From the NCBI GenBank assembly GCA_964465665.1, contig CAYXKM010000260.1:1-7361 (forward strand): a stretch of DNA of 7,361 bases, read 5' to 3'. Source of the DNA: JAKEGN01 sp964465665 (GTDB lineage: Bacteria > Pseudomonadota > Gammaproteobacteria > Steroidobacterales > Woeseiaceae). Numbering within the stretch: the first letter of the stretch is position 1; each line of letters opens with the position of its first letter. A model generated the notes under the pieces. It searched no databases. It saw only the letters and a program-made list of their open reading frames with translations, and was not told where the DNA came from. A program made the position numbers and the translations under genes. Of this stretch, positions 1-5,654 are shown piece by piece.

Positions 1-402
1 AACCGCGCCAATCATGCCGCCGGCCACCGCGAGGATGCCGAAGATCGCGCCATGATCCTCGCCACGGAACAGCTCGACCGCCGCGATGGCCGCCGCAGAG
101 CCGCCGCCCATGCCGTTATACAGCGCAATCATCTGCGGCATGTCGGTCATGGCGACCCGTTTGCCGCTGACCCACGCGAGTATGCCCCCAAGACCGATCG
201 CGACCATCATCAGCACATAGTTGGTCATGCCCGGATACAGGAACGTGACCAGCGTAGCGACGACCATACCAGCGCCGGCCCAGACAATGCCGCCGCGCGC
301 GGTGACCGGCGAGCTCATGCGCTTCAGGCCGAAAATGAAAAGAATTGCAGCGATGAAATACGATGCCGCGATAACGGTGCGCACGGAGACGACTTCGCCC
401 AT
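1..402 (-). CDS. pntB: NAD(P) transhydrogenase beta subunit, N-terminal part (gene runs off left edge)
   Basis: Beta subunit of the proton-translocating NAD(P) transhydrogenase, an inner-membrane enzyme that uses the proton gradient to drive hydride transfer from NADH to NADP+, supplying NADPH. PntB carries most of the membrane helices (domain II) and, beyond this window, the NADP(H)-binding domain III. The 134 visible residues contain membrane segments rich in Ala, Gly, Val and Ile, then the family-typical stretch around MTDMPQMIALYNGMGGGSAA (about residues 93-112), which links to the next helices. The ATG at 402 overlaps the last base of the pntAb stop (TGATG), and an AGGAG lies 8 nt upstream (411-415), so the start is secure and translation is probably coupled. 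The NADP-binding domain is absent only because the window ends. Confidence 0.95.
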   Translation of the reverse strand, partial: MGEVVSVRTVIAASYFIAAILFIFGLKRMSSPVTARGGIVWAGAGMVVATLVTFLYPGMTNYVLMMVAIGLGGILAWVSGKRVAMTDMPQMIALYNGMGGGSAAAIAAVELFRGEDHGAIFGILAVAGGMIGAV

Positions 403-692
403 CAGCGTTTCTCCTTGCTGCTCTTGAACATCTCGAGCATGCGCTCGGTCACGACGTACCCGCCGACCGCATTACCGGCGCCGAGGAATACGCCGATGAA
501 TCCGATCGTCATTTCGAGCGGTGTTTCGGAGCGACCGAGCGCAACCATGGCGCCGACCAGTACGATGCCATGCACAAAGTTCGAACCTGACATCAATGGC
601 GTGTGCAAAATCGCGGGTACCCGGCCGATGACTTCGTGACCGACAAATGCGGCAAGCATGAAGATATAAAGTGCAATGAATCCGTCAATCAT
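402..692 (-). CDS. pntAb: NAD(P) transhydrogenase alpha subunit, part 2 (membrane part)
   Basis: This small 96-residue membrane protein corresponds to the C-terminal helices of a full-length PntA such as the E. coli protein; in the three-subunit form of the enzyme it is a separate gene. Hydrophobic segments are visible at about residues 5-22, 40-54 and 60-80. The family signature HTPLMSGSN (about 30-38), followed by a Gly/Val-rich helix, is present; E. coli has a very similar HTPLMS motif. It forms part of the proton channel with PntB. The ATG at 692 overlaps the pntAa stop by 4 nt (ATGA), and a strong GGGGGAG lies 7 nt upstream (700-706), inside pntAa. The stop shares one base with the pntB start. 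Both junctions indicate one mRNA and coupled translation. The tail SSKEKR is charged and probably cytoplasmic. Confidence 0.94.
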   Translation of the reverse strand: MIDGFIALYIFMLAAFVGHEVIGRVPAILHTPLMSGSNFVHGIVLVGAMVALGRSETPLEMTIGFIGVFLGAGNAVGGYVVTERMLEMFKSSKEKR

Positions 693-1822
693 CTCGAAGC
701 TCCCCCTTCAACCGCTTCCTTCGTCGCCTTGTGCTTGATTTCTCCGTCCCGTGTAAGAACCGAGGAGGCGAAGACCTCGTCGTCCCAGTCGATCTTCAGC
801 TCGCCTTTCTCGATTGCAGGACTGATGAAGTTGTATAGATTCCTCGCGTACATGTCGCTTGCATGACGACCGAGCGATGCCGGCAGGTTCACCGGGCCAA
901 CGATCTTGACATTGTTGTCGATGACCGTTTCGCCGGCTTTGGTGAGTGCGCAGTTGCCGCCGGTTTCGGCTGCGAGATCCACAATGACCGCACCGGGTTT
1001 CATCGCTCGCGCCGCTTCTGCGGAAATAATCTTCGGCGCCGGCCGTCCCGGAATGGCGGCGGTGCTGATCACGACGTCGGAGACGGCAATTTCTTTCTCG
1101 AGCGCTGCCTGCTGCTGTTTTTTCTCGTCATCGGTAAGTTCTCGCGCGTAACCACCTTCGCCCTCGGCCGACACGCCCGTCTCGACGAACTTCGCGCCGA
1201 GCGATTGCACCTGCTCGCGCGTGGCGCTTCGTACGTCATAGGCTTTGACCACCGCTCCGAGGCGCTTGGCCGTAGCGATGGCCTGCAGTCCCGCAACTCC
1301 CGCGCCGATCACCAGCACTTGCGCCGGGCGAATCGTTCCGGCAGCCGTCGTCAACATGGGGAAAAATTTGTCCAGCGTAGTCGCTGCAATCAATGCCGCC
1401 TGGTATCCGGCCGCAGCCGCCTGCGATGAAAGAACATCCATGCTCTGTGCGCGGGAAATTCTCGGAATGAGCTCCATAGCGAATCCGGTGACCTTGTTCT
1501 TCTTAAGCGCGCTTACCAACTCCTTATTAATATGGCCATACATGAGTCCGGCAATTGCAGAGCCACTACGCAACTTGCTGACCGTATCCGCACGGGCCGG
1601 TTGAACGGTCAGGAGCAGTCCGGCCCTGGCCAGAACCCCGTTGGCGTCGGTCATTTCGACGCCCTGGTAGTCCGCATCGGGAATCTGCGCACCCTCTCCG
1701 GCGCCGCGTTCCATGACGACGGATACCCCCAGTTTGATCAGTTTGGACGTTATTTCCGGGGTCAACGCCACGCGCGTTTCACCCTTCAGGGTTTCCTTCA
1801 GCACGCCGACCGTCAGCGGCAT
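689..1822 (-). CDS. pntAa: NAD(P) transhydrogenase alpha subunit, part 1 (NAD(H)-binding)
   Basis: Soluble, cytoplasmic NAD(H)-binding domain I of the proton-translocating transhydrogenase, in the alanine dehydrogenase/PNT superfamily. It has 377 residues, usual for the split form. The N-terminus VGVLKETLKGETRVALTPE (5-23) is the classic AlaDH/PNT N-terminal motif. RISRAQSMDVLSSQA (121-135) is the conserved loop that reaches the NADP domain. The Rossmann glycine motif GAGVAGLQAI lies at 173-182, with the acidic residue at the end of the next strand in YDVR (D196). PGRPAPKI follows at 258-265. The ATG at 1822 has GGAG 7 nt upstream (1830-1833). It is the first gene of the operon with pntAb and pntB and overlaps pntAb by 4 nt. 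AlaDH is a relative, but the downstream pntAb and pntB settle the identity. Confidence 0.96.
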   Translation of the reverse strand: MPLTVGVLKETLKGETRVALTPEITSKLIKLGVSVVMERGAGEGAQIPDADYQGVEMTDANGVLARAGLLLTVQPARADTVSKLRSGSAIAGLMYGHINKELVSALKKNKVTGFAMELIPRISRAQSMDVLSSQAAAAGYQAALIAATTLDKFFPMLTTAAGTIRPAQVLVIGAGVAGLQAIATAKRLGAVVKAYDVRSATREQVQSLGAKFVETGVSAEGEGGYARELTDDEKKQQQAALEKEIAVSDVVISTAAIPGRPAPKIISAEAARAMKPGAVIVDLAAETGGNCALTKAGETVIDNNVKIVGPVNLPASLGRHASDMYARNLYNFISPAIEKGELKIDWDDEVFASSVLTRDGEIKHKATKEAVEGGASR

Positions 1823-1886
1823 AGTCGCTCTCCGTTACAGGGGAATTTTCCGTACCAGGTCACATCGCAAGTGACGCGGAAGGCGA

Positions 1887-1914
1887 ATAATGACATAGCG
1901 CACAACAATCGCAA
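1887..1914 (-). promoter_or_regulatory. candidate promoter of the pnt operon
   Basis: Reading the minus strand, TTGCGA (1909-1914) is followed after 16 nt by CATTAT (1887-1892). Each matches the sigma-70 consensus at 4 of 6 positions. It lies about 65 nt upstream of the pntAa ATG, so the mRNA would have a leader of roughly 55-60 nt. This is a weak match found by eye; other placements in the same gap are possible. Confidence 0.22.
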
Positions 1915-1981
1915 ACCGCGCCTGTAATTGCTTTTTCTATGGCGTTCTGCAATATACAGGCCTGGCGTGGGAGCTTTTTTG

Positions 1982-2635
1982 ATGTTGTACGGAGCTGCAT
2001 CCGATCTATCGCAACAGGTTTTGCGAACCGACGTGGCCGGCATGCCATTGGAGTGGATCGACTATCGTGAAGCGGTCCGCCTTTACCATGCCGAGCAGGT
2101 AGCCTATGCCTGCGGAACCCGCTTATATACGGTGTTTGGCGGTTACAGCTCGGCCAGCGGTTGTCGCAGTTCCATAGACGTCAGTTCCATTGTTGCAACC
2201 AACGGCACGAGTCAGGGCCTCGCCTTCATTCGCGACCAGTACGTGCCGCCACTGAACAACCGAACGCTGTTCAAGCGGGATGCAAACATCTGCCTTTACT
2301 GTGCCACGCGTTATCAAACGCGCGACCTCACACGCGACCACATTACACCCCTGTCGCGCGGTGGCACTGACGCCTGGAACAACGTCGCAACCGCCTGCCG
2401 GCGTTGCAACAATCATAAGGGCGGACGAACGCCCGAGCAGGCGTCGATGCAGCTCATAGCCGTGCCCTTTACACCGACCTACGCGGAGTACATTTACCTG
2501 AAAGGCCGCCGCGTTCTTGCGGACCAGATGCAGTACCTGCTTGCGCATATTCCGCGTTCCAGTCCGTTGCATGCCCGCTTGAGCGATCATCTTGCCGACG
2601 GCGTGACCATATTCGACGAGCCTGGCCAGGCCTGA
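1982..2635 (+). CDS. HNH endonuclease family protein
   Basis: Protein of 217 residues, likely a cytoplasmic metal-dependent DNA nuclease; its biological role is not known. The C-terminal half holds a zinc-ribbon HNH fold: CLYC (C104, C107) and CRRC (C139, C142) as the two zinc knuckles, the RDH motif with the likely catalytic H120, PLSRGG (123-128), N133/N134, and N144-H145 after the second knuckle. The N-terminal part (VLRTDVAGMPLEWIDYREAV, 13-32) resembles the N-terminus of a widespread group of stand-alone proteobacterial HNH proteins; I rely on memory for this. The frame is open further up to a TTG at 1928, but ATG 1982 is preferred: GGGAG sits 8 nt before it and family similarity begins just after. 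It is divergent from pntAa. No methylase, specificity subunit or toxin partner is adjacent, so nothing supports a restriction role. Confidence 0.88.
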   Translation: MLYGAASDLSQQVLRTDVAGMPLEWIDYREAVRLYHAEQVAYACGTRLYTVFGGYSSASGCRSSIDVSSIVATNGTSQGLAFIRDQYVPPLNNRTLFKRDANICLYCATRYQTRDLTRDHITPLSRGGTDAWNNVATACRRCNNHKGGRTPEQASMQLIAVPFTPTYAEYIYLKGRRVLADQMQYLLAHIPRSSPLHARLSDHLADGVTIFDEPGQA

Positions 2636-2651
2636 CGTTTTCATGAGGCCC

Positions 2652-2680
2652 CCTGTAGGAGCGAGCAGTGCTCGCGACTC
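2652..2680 (+). repeat. REP-type palindromic element with GTAG head
   Basis: The head GTAG (2655-2658) is followed by a perfect hairpin, GCGAGC (2661-2666), loop AGT, GCTCGC (2670-2675); the outer loop bases A and T could extend the stem by one pair. A GTAG tetranucleotide next to a compact GC-rich stem is the hallmark of the extragenic REP repeats of gammaproteobacteria that are associated with RAYT transposases (TnpA-REP). It begins 17 nt after the HNH stop. No second, inverted copy was found, so it is a single REP rather than a REP doublet. No RAYT gene lies in the window. Confidence 0.6.
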
Positions 2681-2684
2681 CATG

Positions 2685-2758
2685 AGCCGCCGTCGCGCCG
2701 AATGCCGTTTTCACTTAAACCAAATGCGCTCAAACGGCATACCGGCACGCCGGCGGCT
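2685..2758. repeat. long imperfect inverted repeat (26/27-nt arms, 21-nt loop)
   Basis: The left arm (2685-2710) and the reverse complement of the right arm (2732-2758) share AGCCGCCG at the outer end and ATGCCGTTT at the inner end without mismatch. The middle part matches at 6 of 9 positions with one single-base bulge, giving about 23 matching positions in total. The loop is 2711-2731. If transcribed it would form a long stem. It is not followed by a T run on either strand, so it does not look like a standard intrinsic terminator. It could be a miniature repeat, a second REP-like unit, or a processing or termination structure after the HNH gene. Confidence 0.55.
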
Positions 2759-2805
2759 GGCATTGCGGGCGACATCTCAAATCTGCGCCGTTGCCAATAA
2801 ACCTC

Positions 2806-2811
2806 TACAAT
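2806..2811 (+). promoter_or_regulatory. candidate -10 hexamer of the 5'-3' exonuclease gene, leaderless spacing
   Basis: TACAAT matches the TATAAT consensus at 5 of 6 positions and ends exactly 6 nt before the ATG at 2818. Transcription would therefore start at or next to the A of the start codon. No convincing -35 lies 16-18 nt upstream (CTGCGC at 17 nt). No Shine-Dalgarno sequence is present between the hexamer and the ATG. Confidence 0.4.
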
Positions 2812-2817
2812 CCCGGC

Positions 2818-3702
2818 ATGCAATATCTCATCGATGCCAGCGTCTACGTCTTTCGTGCGCACTTCTCGATGCCCGATGACATGCTGGATGGCAACGGAAA
2901 TCCCATCAATGCGCTGTACGGATTCTGCCGTTTCCTCGGGGATTTCCTGGAACAGGTGAAGCCGGAACATGTGGCAGTGCTGTTCGACGAAAGCCTCACC
3001 ACGTCATTTCGCTGCAGCATTTATCCGGCGTACAAGGCCAACCGCGAACCCGCTCCTCCGGAACTCAAACGCCAGTTCGAACAGTGTCGCCGCTACTCCA
3101 AAGCAATCGGCGTGATGCAGTGTGCGCATCCGCAATACGAAGCCGACGACCTGATCGGTACACTGGTCAGCGAAGGGCGAAGGAACGGCATGGCATCGAC
3201 CATCGTCAGCCGCGACAAGGATCTGGCGCAACTGGTTACGAAAGACGACGTATTCTGGGATTTTGCCGGTAAGGGCAAGATACTCTATGACCAGATCCCG
3301 GGCGTTTTTGGCGTATGGCCCGAACAGATTGCCGATTTTCTCGCGCTGGCTGGCGACAGCGTGGACAACATTCCGGGTGTGCCGGGTGTCGGCAAGAAAA
3401 CCGCAGCCGCCTTGCTGCAGCATTTCGGCAGTCTCGATGGCATTTACGCAAACCTGGACAAAGTACACGAGGTCACTGTGCGTGGGGCGAAAACGCTGGC
3501 GGAAAAACTGCATACGCACAAGGGCGCCGCGATGCTCGCGCGACAACTGACAGGCATCGCCTGCGATGTATCGTTCGACCGTCCGAAATCCGGTTTGCGG
3601 CCGGCAGCACCGGATCTTGGCGCAATCAATGCCTTGTTCGACGAAGCAGGAATCGGCATGGCGCTGCGGCGCCAGGCCGAGCGCGTCGCCGACCTGCGTT
3701 GA
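2818..3702 (+). CDS. 5'-3' exonuclease / flap endonuclease family (PolA N-terminal-like, Xni-like)
   Basis: Stand-alone structure-specific 5' nuclease of 294 residues, matching the N-terminal exonuclease domain of DNA polymerase I without any polymerase domain. It probably removes 5' flaps or RNA primers in repair or replication. Metal-binding acidic residues are at the expected places: D6 (LIDAS), D57/E58 (LFDES), the EADD motif (E108, D110, D111), SRDKDL (D133, D135) and GDSVDNIPG (D180, D183). The last leads into the helix-hairpin-helix GVPGVGKKTAAALL (187-200) that grips DNA. YPAYKANR (69-76) is the conserved arch region. The frame is open up to a TTG at 2791, but ATG 2818 starts right at the family N-terminus (MQYLIDAS). 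No Shine-Dalgarno is seen; a TACAAT hexamer 6 nt upstream suggests a leaderless message. It is related to E. coli ExoIX (xni), but orthology cannot be settled by eye. Confidence 0.92.
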   Translation: MQYLIDASVYVFRAHFSMPDDMLDGNGNPINALYGFCRFLGDFLEQVKPEHVAVLFDESLTTSFRCSIYPAYKANREPAPPELKRQFEQCRRYSKAIGVMQCAHPQYEADDLIGTLVSEGRRNGMASTIVSRDKDLAQLVTKDDVFWDFAGKGKILYDQIPGVFGVWPEQIADFLALAGDSVDNIPGVPGVGKKTAAALLQHFGSLDGIYANLDKVHEVTVRGAKTLAEKLHTHKGAAMLARQLTGIACDVSFDRPKSGLRPAAPDLGAINALFDEAGIGMALRRQAERVADLR

Positions 3703-3704
3703 AG

Positions 3705-4454
3705 CTACGGAGTTTCCTCGGACTCGTCGACGACATAGCTTTCACCGAGAAAGTCCTCGTCGAAAAGGTAAATGCGCGTGCCCTCGGGTGCATGTAAAAC
3801 CGAGAACGCACCCTCGAATCCAGGAAACTTCTTCTGTTTTATCCCATGGCGCTCGATGGTCTCGGCCAGCTTGTCGCGATCGTCGCACTTGAAGCACAGA
3901 GACGGTTTGTCCAGTGCGATGCTTTCGCTCAAACCCAGCGAGATTCGGCCGGCGAGAAATCGCATATGCGTCGTCGGCTCCTCGCGAACGCGCAGAATCT
4001 GCGGCGCGAGCGGGGCCCAGAACAGGCCGGCTCGCATAGCATCGCGGGTCGGCAGAGTCAGCTCGAAGAACTCGCCGCAGGCGGACCTCTGGATGTCGTC
4101 ATCGGCCGGCGAAAAAGTTCGTGCTTCGATCATTGAAATTGCGTTGCCATCGCGATCGGCAAAAGCGAGTTCATTGAATACGTCTTCATCGACATGCAGT
4201 ATGGAAAACCGGTACCCGTGGTCGGCCATGGACCGCGCATGCGGCGCCAGCTCTTGGTGCACGAACGTGGCCGCCGGACTGTCGAACTCGCGACCGTGCA
4301 GGCCGATGCAGATATCGCCGTCGCTGACGACCGAGTACCGGTGGGTCCAGGTATCGCCGATTTCCAGTTCGGAAAAGCCGAGTGCTTTGTAGAAGCGCAA
4401 CGAATCGAGGATGTTCTGCGACTGCACGCTGAATTCGAGGAAGCGGCCCAGCAT
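3705..4454 (-). CDS. VOC family (glyoxalase/bleomycin-resistance fold) protein, two modules
   Basis: Protein of 249 residues, apparently two vicinal-oxygen-chelate half-modules: one at about 2-114, with LGRFLEFSV, LRFYKALGFSELE and a closing DRDGNAISMIEA, and one at about 126-236, with GEFFELTLP and a closing PEGTRIYLFDED. FYKALGF followed by DxDGN is the typical glyoxalase-fold pattern. Possible metal ligands in the first module are E7, H53 and E110; in the second, E131 is plausible but the set looks incomplete. Substrate and reaction are unknown. The ATG at 4454 has GGAG 7 nt upstream (4462-4465) and lies 1 nt after the hemH stop, so the two are almost certainly co-transcribed. The frame stays open to 4601, but that longer start would overlap hemH by 146 nt and adds no VOC-like sequence. 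It ends 2 nt from the convergent exonuclease gene. Confidence 0.85.
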   Translation of the reverse strand: MLGRFLEFSVQSQNILDSLRFYKALGFSELEIGDTWTHRYSVVSDGDICIGLHGREFDSPAATFVHQELAPHARSMADHGYRFSILHVDEDVFNELAFADRDGNAISMIEARTFSPADDDIQRSACGEFFELTLPTRDAMRAGLFWAPLAPQILRVREEPTTHMRFLAGRISLGLSESIALDKPSLCFKCDDRDKLAETIERHGIKQKKFPGFEGAFSVLHAPEGTRIYLFDEDFLGESYVVDESEETP

Positions 4455-4455
4455 G

Positions 4456-5559
4456 TCAGCGCTCCGCGCCCATGGCCTTAGCGAGGCGCAGGCTGTCGAG
4501 CTTGCCGGCAAGCGGGTCATGGTTTGGCATCGATGCCGGCCAGCCGGCAGAATGCGTCGCGACAAGTTCTGCCAGCATCGTGGCGTGATCGTCATTGTCA
4601 TTCAACGCTGGAATGTAGCGGAGCGTGCCGCCACCGGCTGCGCTGAAGAAACCGGCGTTCTGCATCGCGATTTCCTCCAGCGTCTCCAGGCAGTCGACGA
4701 CGAAGCCGGGACAAATCACATCCAGCCTCTCCAGTTTCTGTGCGCCAAGTTGCTTCACGGTTTCATCGGTGTACGGCCGCAACCACTCGTTGCGGCCGAC
4801 ACGGGACTGGAAACTGACCTTCCACTTTTGTTGCTCGAGACCGAGCGCTTCAGCCACCATCCTGGCTGTCTTCTGGCAATGACAGTGGTAAGGATCACCT
4901 TTTGCCAGGGAGTCGCGCGGTATGCCGTGAAACGAGAACAGGAGCAGGTCCCCGCTGCCGTGCCTGCTGCGGAAACTACGTACGCTGGCTGCAAGCGCTG
5001 CAATATAACCGCGATTGTCATGGTAGTGATTGATGATCCGAAGTTCCGGAATCCAGCGCCGGCGCGAAAGGTCCTTGTTCACCGCGGCAAACACCGACGC
5101 CGTCGTTGTACTCGAATATTGCGGGTACAACGGCAGGAGCATCAGGCGCCGGCAATTGTTTGCAAGCAACCGATCCAGGGCCACAGGGATCGACGGGTTT
5201 CCGTAGGACATGGCGAGTTCCGCCTGCACATTTCCCCGAAGCCGGGCGCTTATTTTTTTTGCGACGGATGCTGTCAGCGCCTGTGAGTTCAGCAGCAGCG
5301 GTGACCCGCGGTCGGTCCATATTTTGCGGTAAGCCTTTGCTGACCTTGCCGGCCTTACGCGCAAAATGTAGCCGTGCAATATCAGCCACCAAAGCCAGCG
5401 CGGCAGCTCGACGATACGCGGGTCGGAGAGGAACTCGCGAAGATAACGCCGGACGGCGGCAACGCTAGGCGCATCGGGTGTCCCGAGGTTGACCAGAAGA
5501 ACACCGAGCACGTCCGCGCTATCGTGGTGGAATTCGGCCGAGGGAAGAATACGCGGCAT
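4456..5559 (-). CDS. hemH: ferrochelatase
   Basis: Ferrochelatase (protoporphyrin ferrochelatase) inserts Fe2+ into protoporphyrin IX, the last step of protohaem synthesis. It is 367 residues long, somewhat longer than the roughly 320 of E. coli, with extra residues at both ends. Visible family features: GVLLVNLGTPDAP (19-31), YRKIWTDRGSPLL (77-89), MSYGNP (117-122), LLPLYPQYSSTTTASV (141-156), the catalytic histidine in FSFHGIP (H211), and CPGFVVDCLETLEE (283-296), whose E292 is the second catalytic residue. The H211-E292 spacing of 81 equals that of the E. coli enzyme (H194, E275). The cysteine pair C226/C228 in DPYHCHCQ is present; I cannot tell whether it binds a metal. The ATG at 5559 has only a weak GGA 6 nt upstream. 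It is the first gene of a two-gene operon with the VOC protein. Confidence 0.96.
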   Translation of the reverse strand: MPRILPSAEFHHDSADVLGVLLVNLGTPDAPSVAAVRRYLREFLSDPRIVELPRWLWWLILHGYILRVRPARSAKAYRKIWTDRGSPLLLNSQALTASVAKKISARLRGNVQAELAMSYGNPSIPVALDRLLANNCRRLMLLPLYPQYSSTTTASVFAAVNKDLSRRRWIPELRIINHYHDNRGYIAALAASVRSFRSRHGSGDLLLFSFHGIPRDSLAKGDPYHCHCQKTARMVAEALGLEQQKWKVSFQSRVGRNEWLRPYTDETVKQLGAQKLERLDVICPGFVVDCLETLEEIAMQNAGFFSAAGGGTLRYIPALNDNDDHATMLAELVATHSAGWPASMPNHDPLAGKLDSLRLAKAMGAER

Positions 5560-5589
5560 AGTTTGTCCGACAGGCGCACCGATGCTGTA

Positions 5590-5609
5590 AGTACTTGACG
5601 TACAATACT
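5590..5609. promoter_or_regulatory. imperfect palindrome in the hemH/hypothetical divergent gap (possible operator)
   Basis: Twenty bases, AGTACTTGACGTACAATACT, in which 7 of the 10 symmetric pairs match, including the outer AGTA/TACT. It lies near the middle of the 95-bp gap between two divergent genes, where a regulator could act on both. There is no family match I can name, and a chance occurrence is quite possible. Confidence 0.18.
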
Positions 5610-5642
5610 AAATCGCTGCCCGGTTCGCCAGCGCGCGCGTGC

Positions 5643-5648
5643 TATATT
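5643..5648 (+). promoter_or_regulatory. candidate -10 hexamer of the hypothetical gene, leaderless spacing
   Basis: TATATT (5 of 6 matches to TATAAT) ends 6 nt before the ATG at 5655, the same geometry as at 2806-2811. The 6 nt between (CAAGCC) contain no Shine-Dalgarno. No clear -35 is present; CGGTTC lies 16 nt upstream. Confidence 0.4.
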
Positions 5649-5654
5649 CAAGCC

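Noticed and set aside
52..639. 195-codon plus-strand open frame across pntB and pntAb
   Set aside because: It is antisense to two well-supported genes; the translation is low in complexity, with many Arg, His and Asp residues, typical of a shadow frame in GC-rich DNA.
863..1429. 188-codon plus-strand open frame across pntAa
   Set aside because: It lies entirely antisense to pntAa, with Arg-rich, non-domain sequence.
1928..1956. TTGCTT with AATATA 17 nt later as the HNH promoter
   Set aside because: The -10 matches consensus at only 3 of 6 positions; the better hexamer TATACA would need a 19-nt spacer. Too weak to list as a feature.
1813..2048. minus-strand open frames of 62 and 76 codons in the pntAa/HNH gap
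   Set aside because: They overlap the HNH start antisense and the pntAa leader, and show no domain or convincing initiation site.
1982..3702. HNH nuclease plus 5'-3' exonuclease as a possible two-gene defence system
   Set aside because: The genes are 182 bp apart with REP-like repeats and a separate promoter candidate between them. Both resemble widespread housekeeping-type families, and no sensor, methylase or ATPase is present.
4411..5286. 291-codon plus-strand open frame across the ferrochelatase gene
   Set aside because: It is antisense to hemH, whose catalytic motifs and length are unambiguous; its translation has no recognisable domain.
5595..5606. TTGACG next to TACAAT as a promoter for the hypothetical gene
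   Set aside because: The two boxes are directly adjacent instead of about 17 nt apart, and no -10 is found at the right distance from TTGACG.
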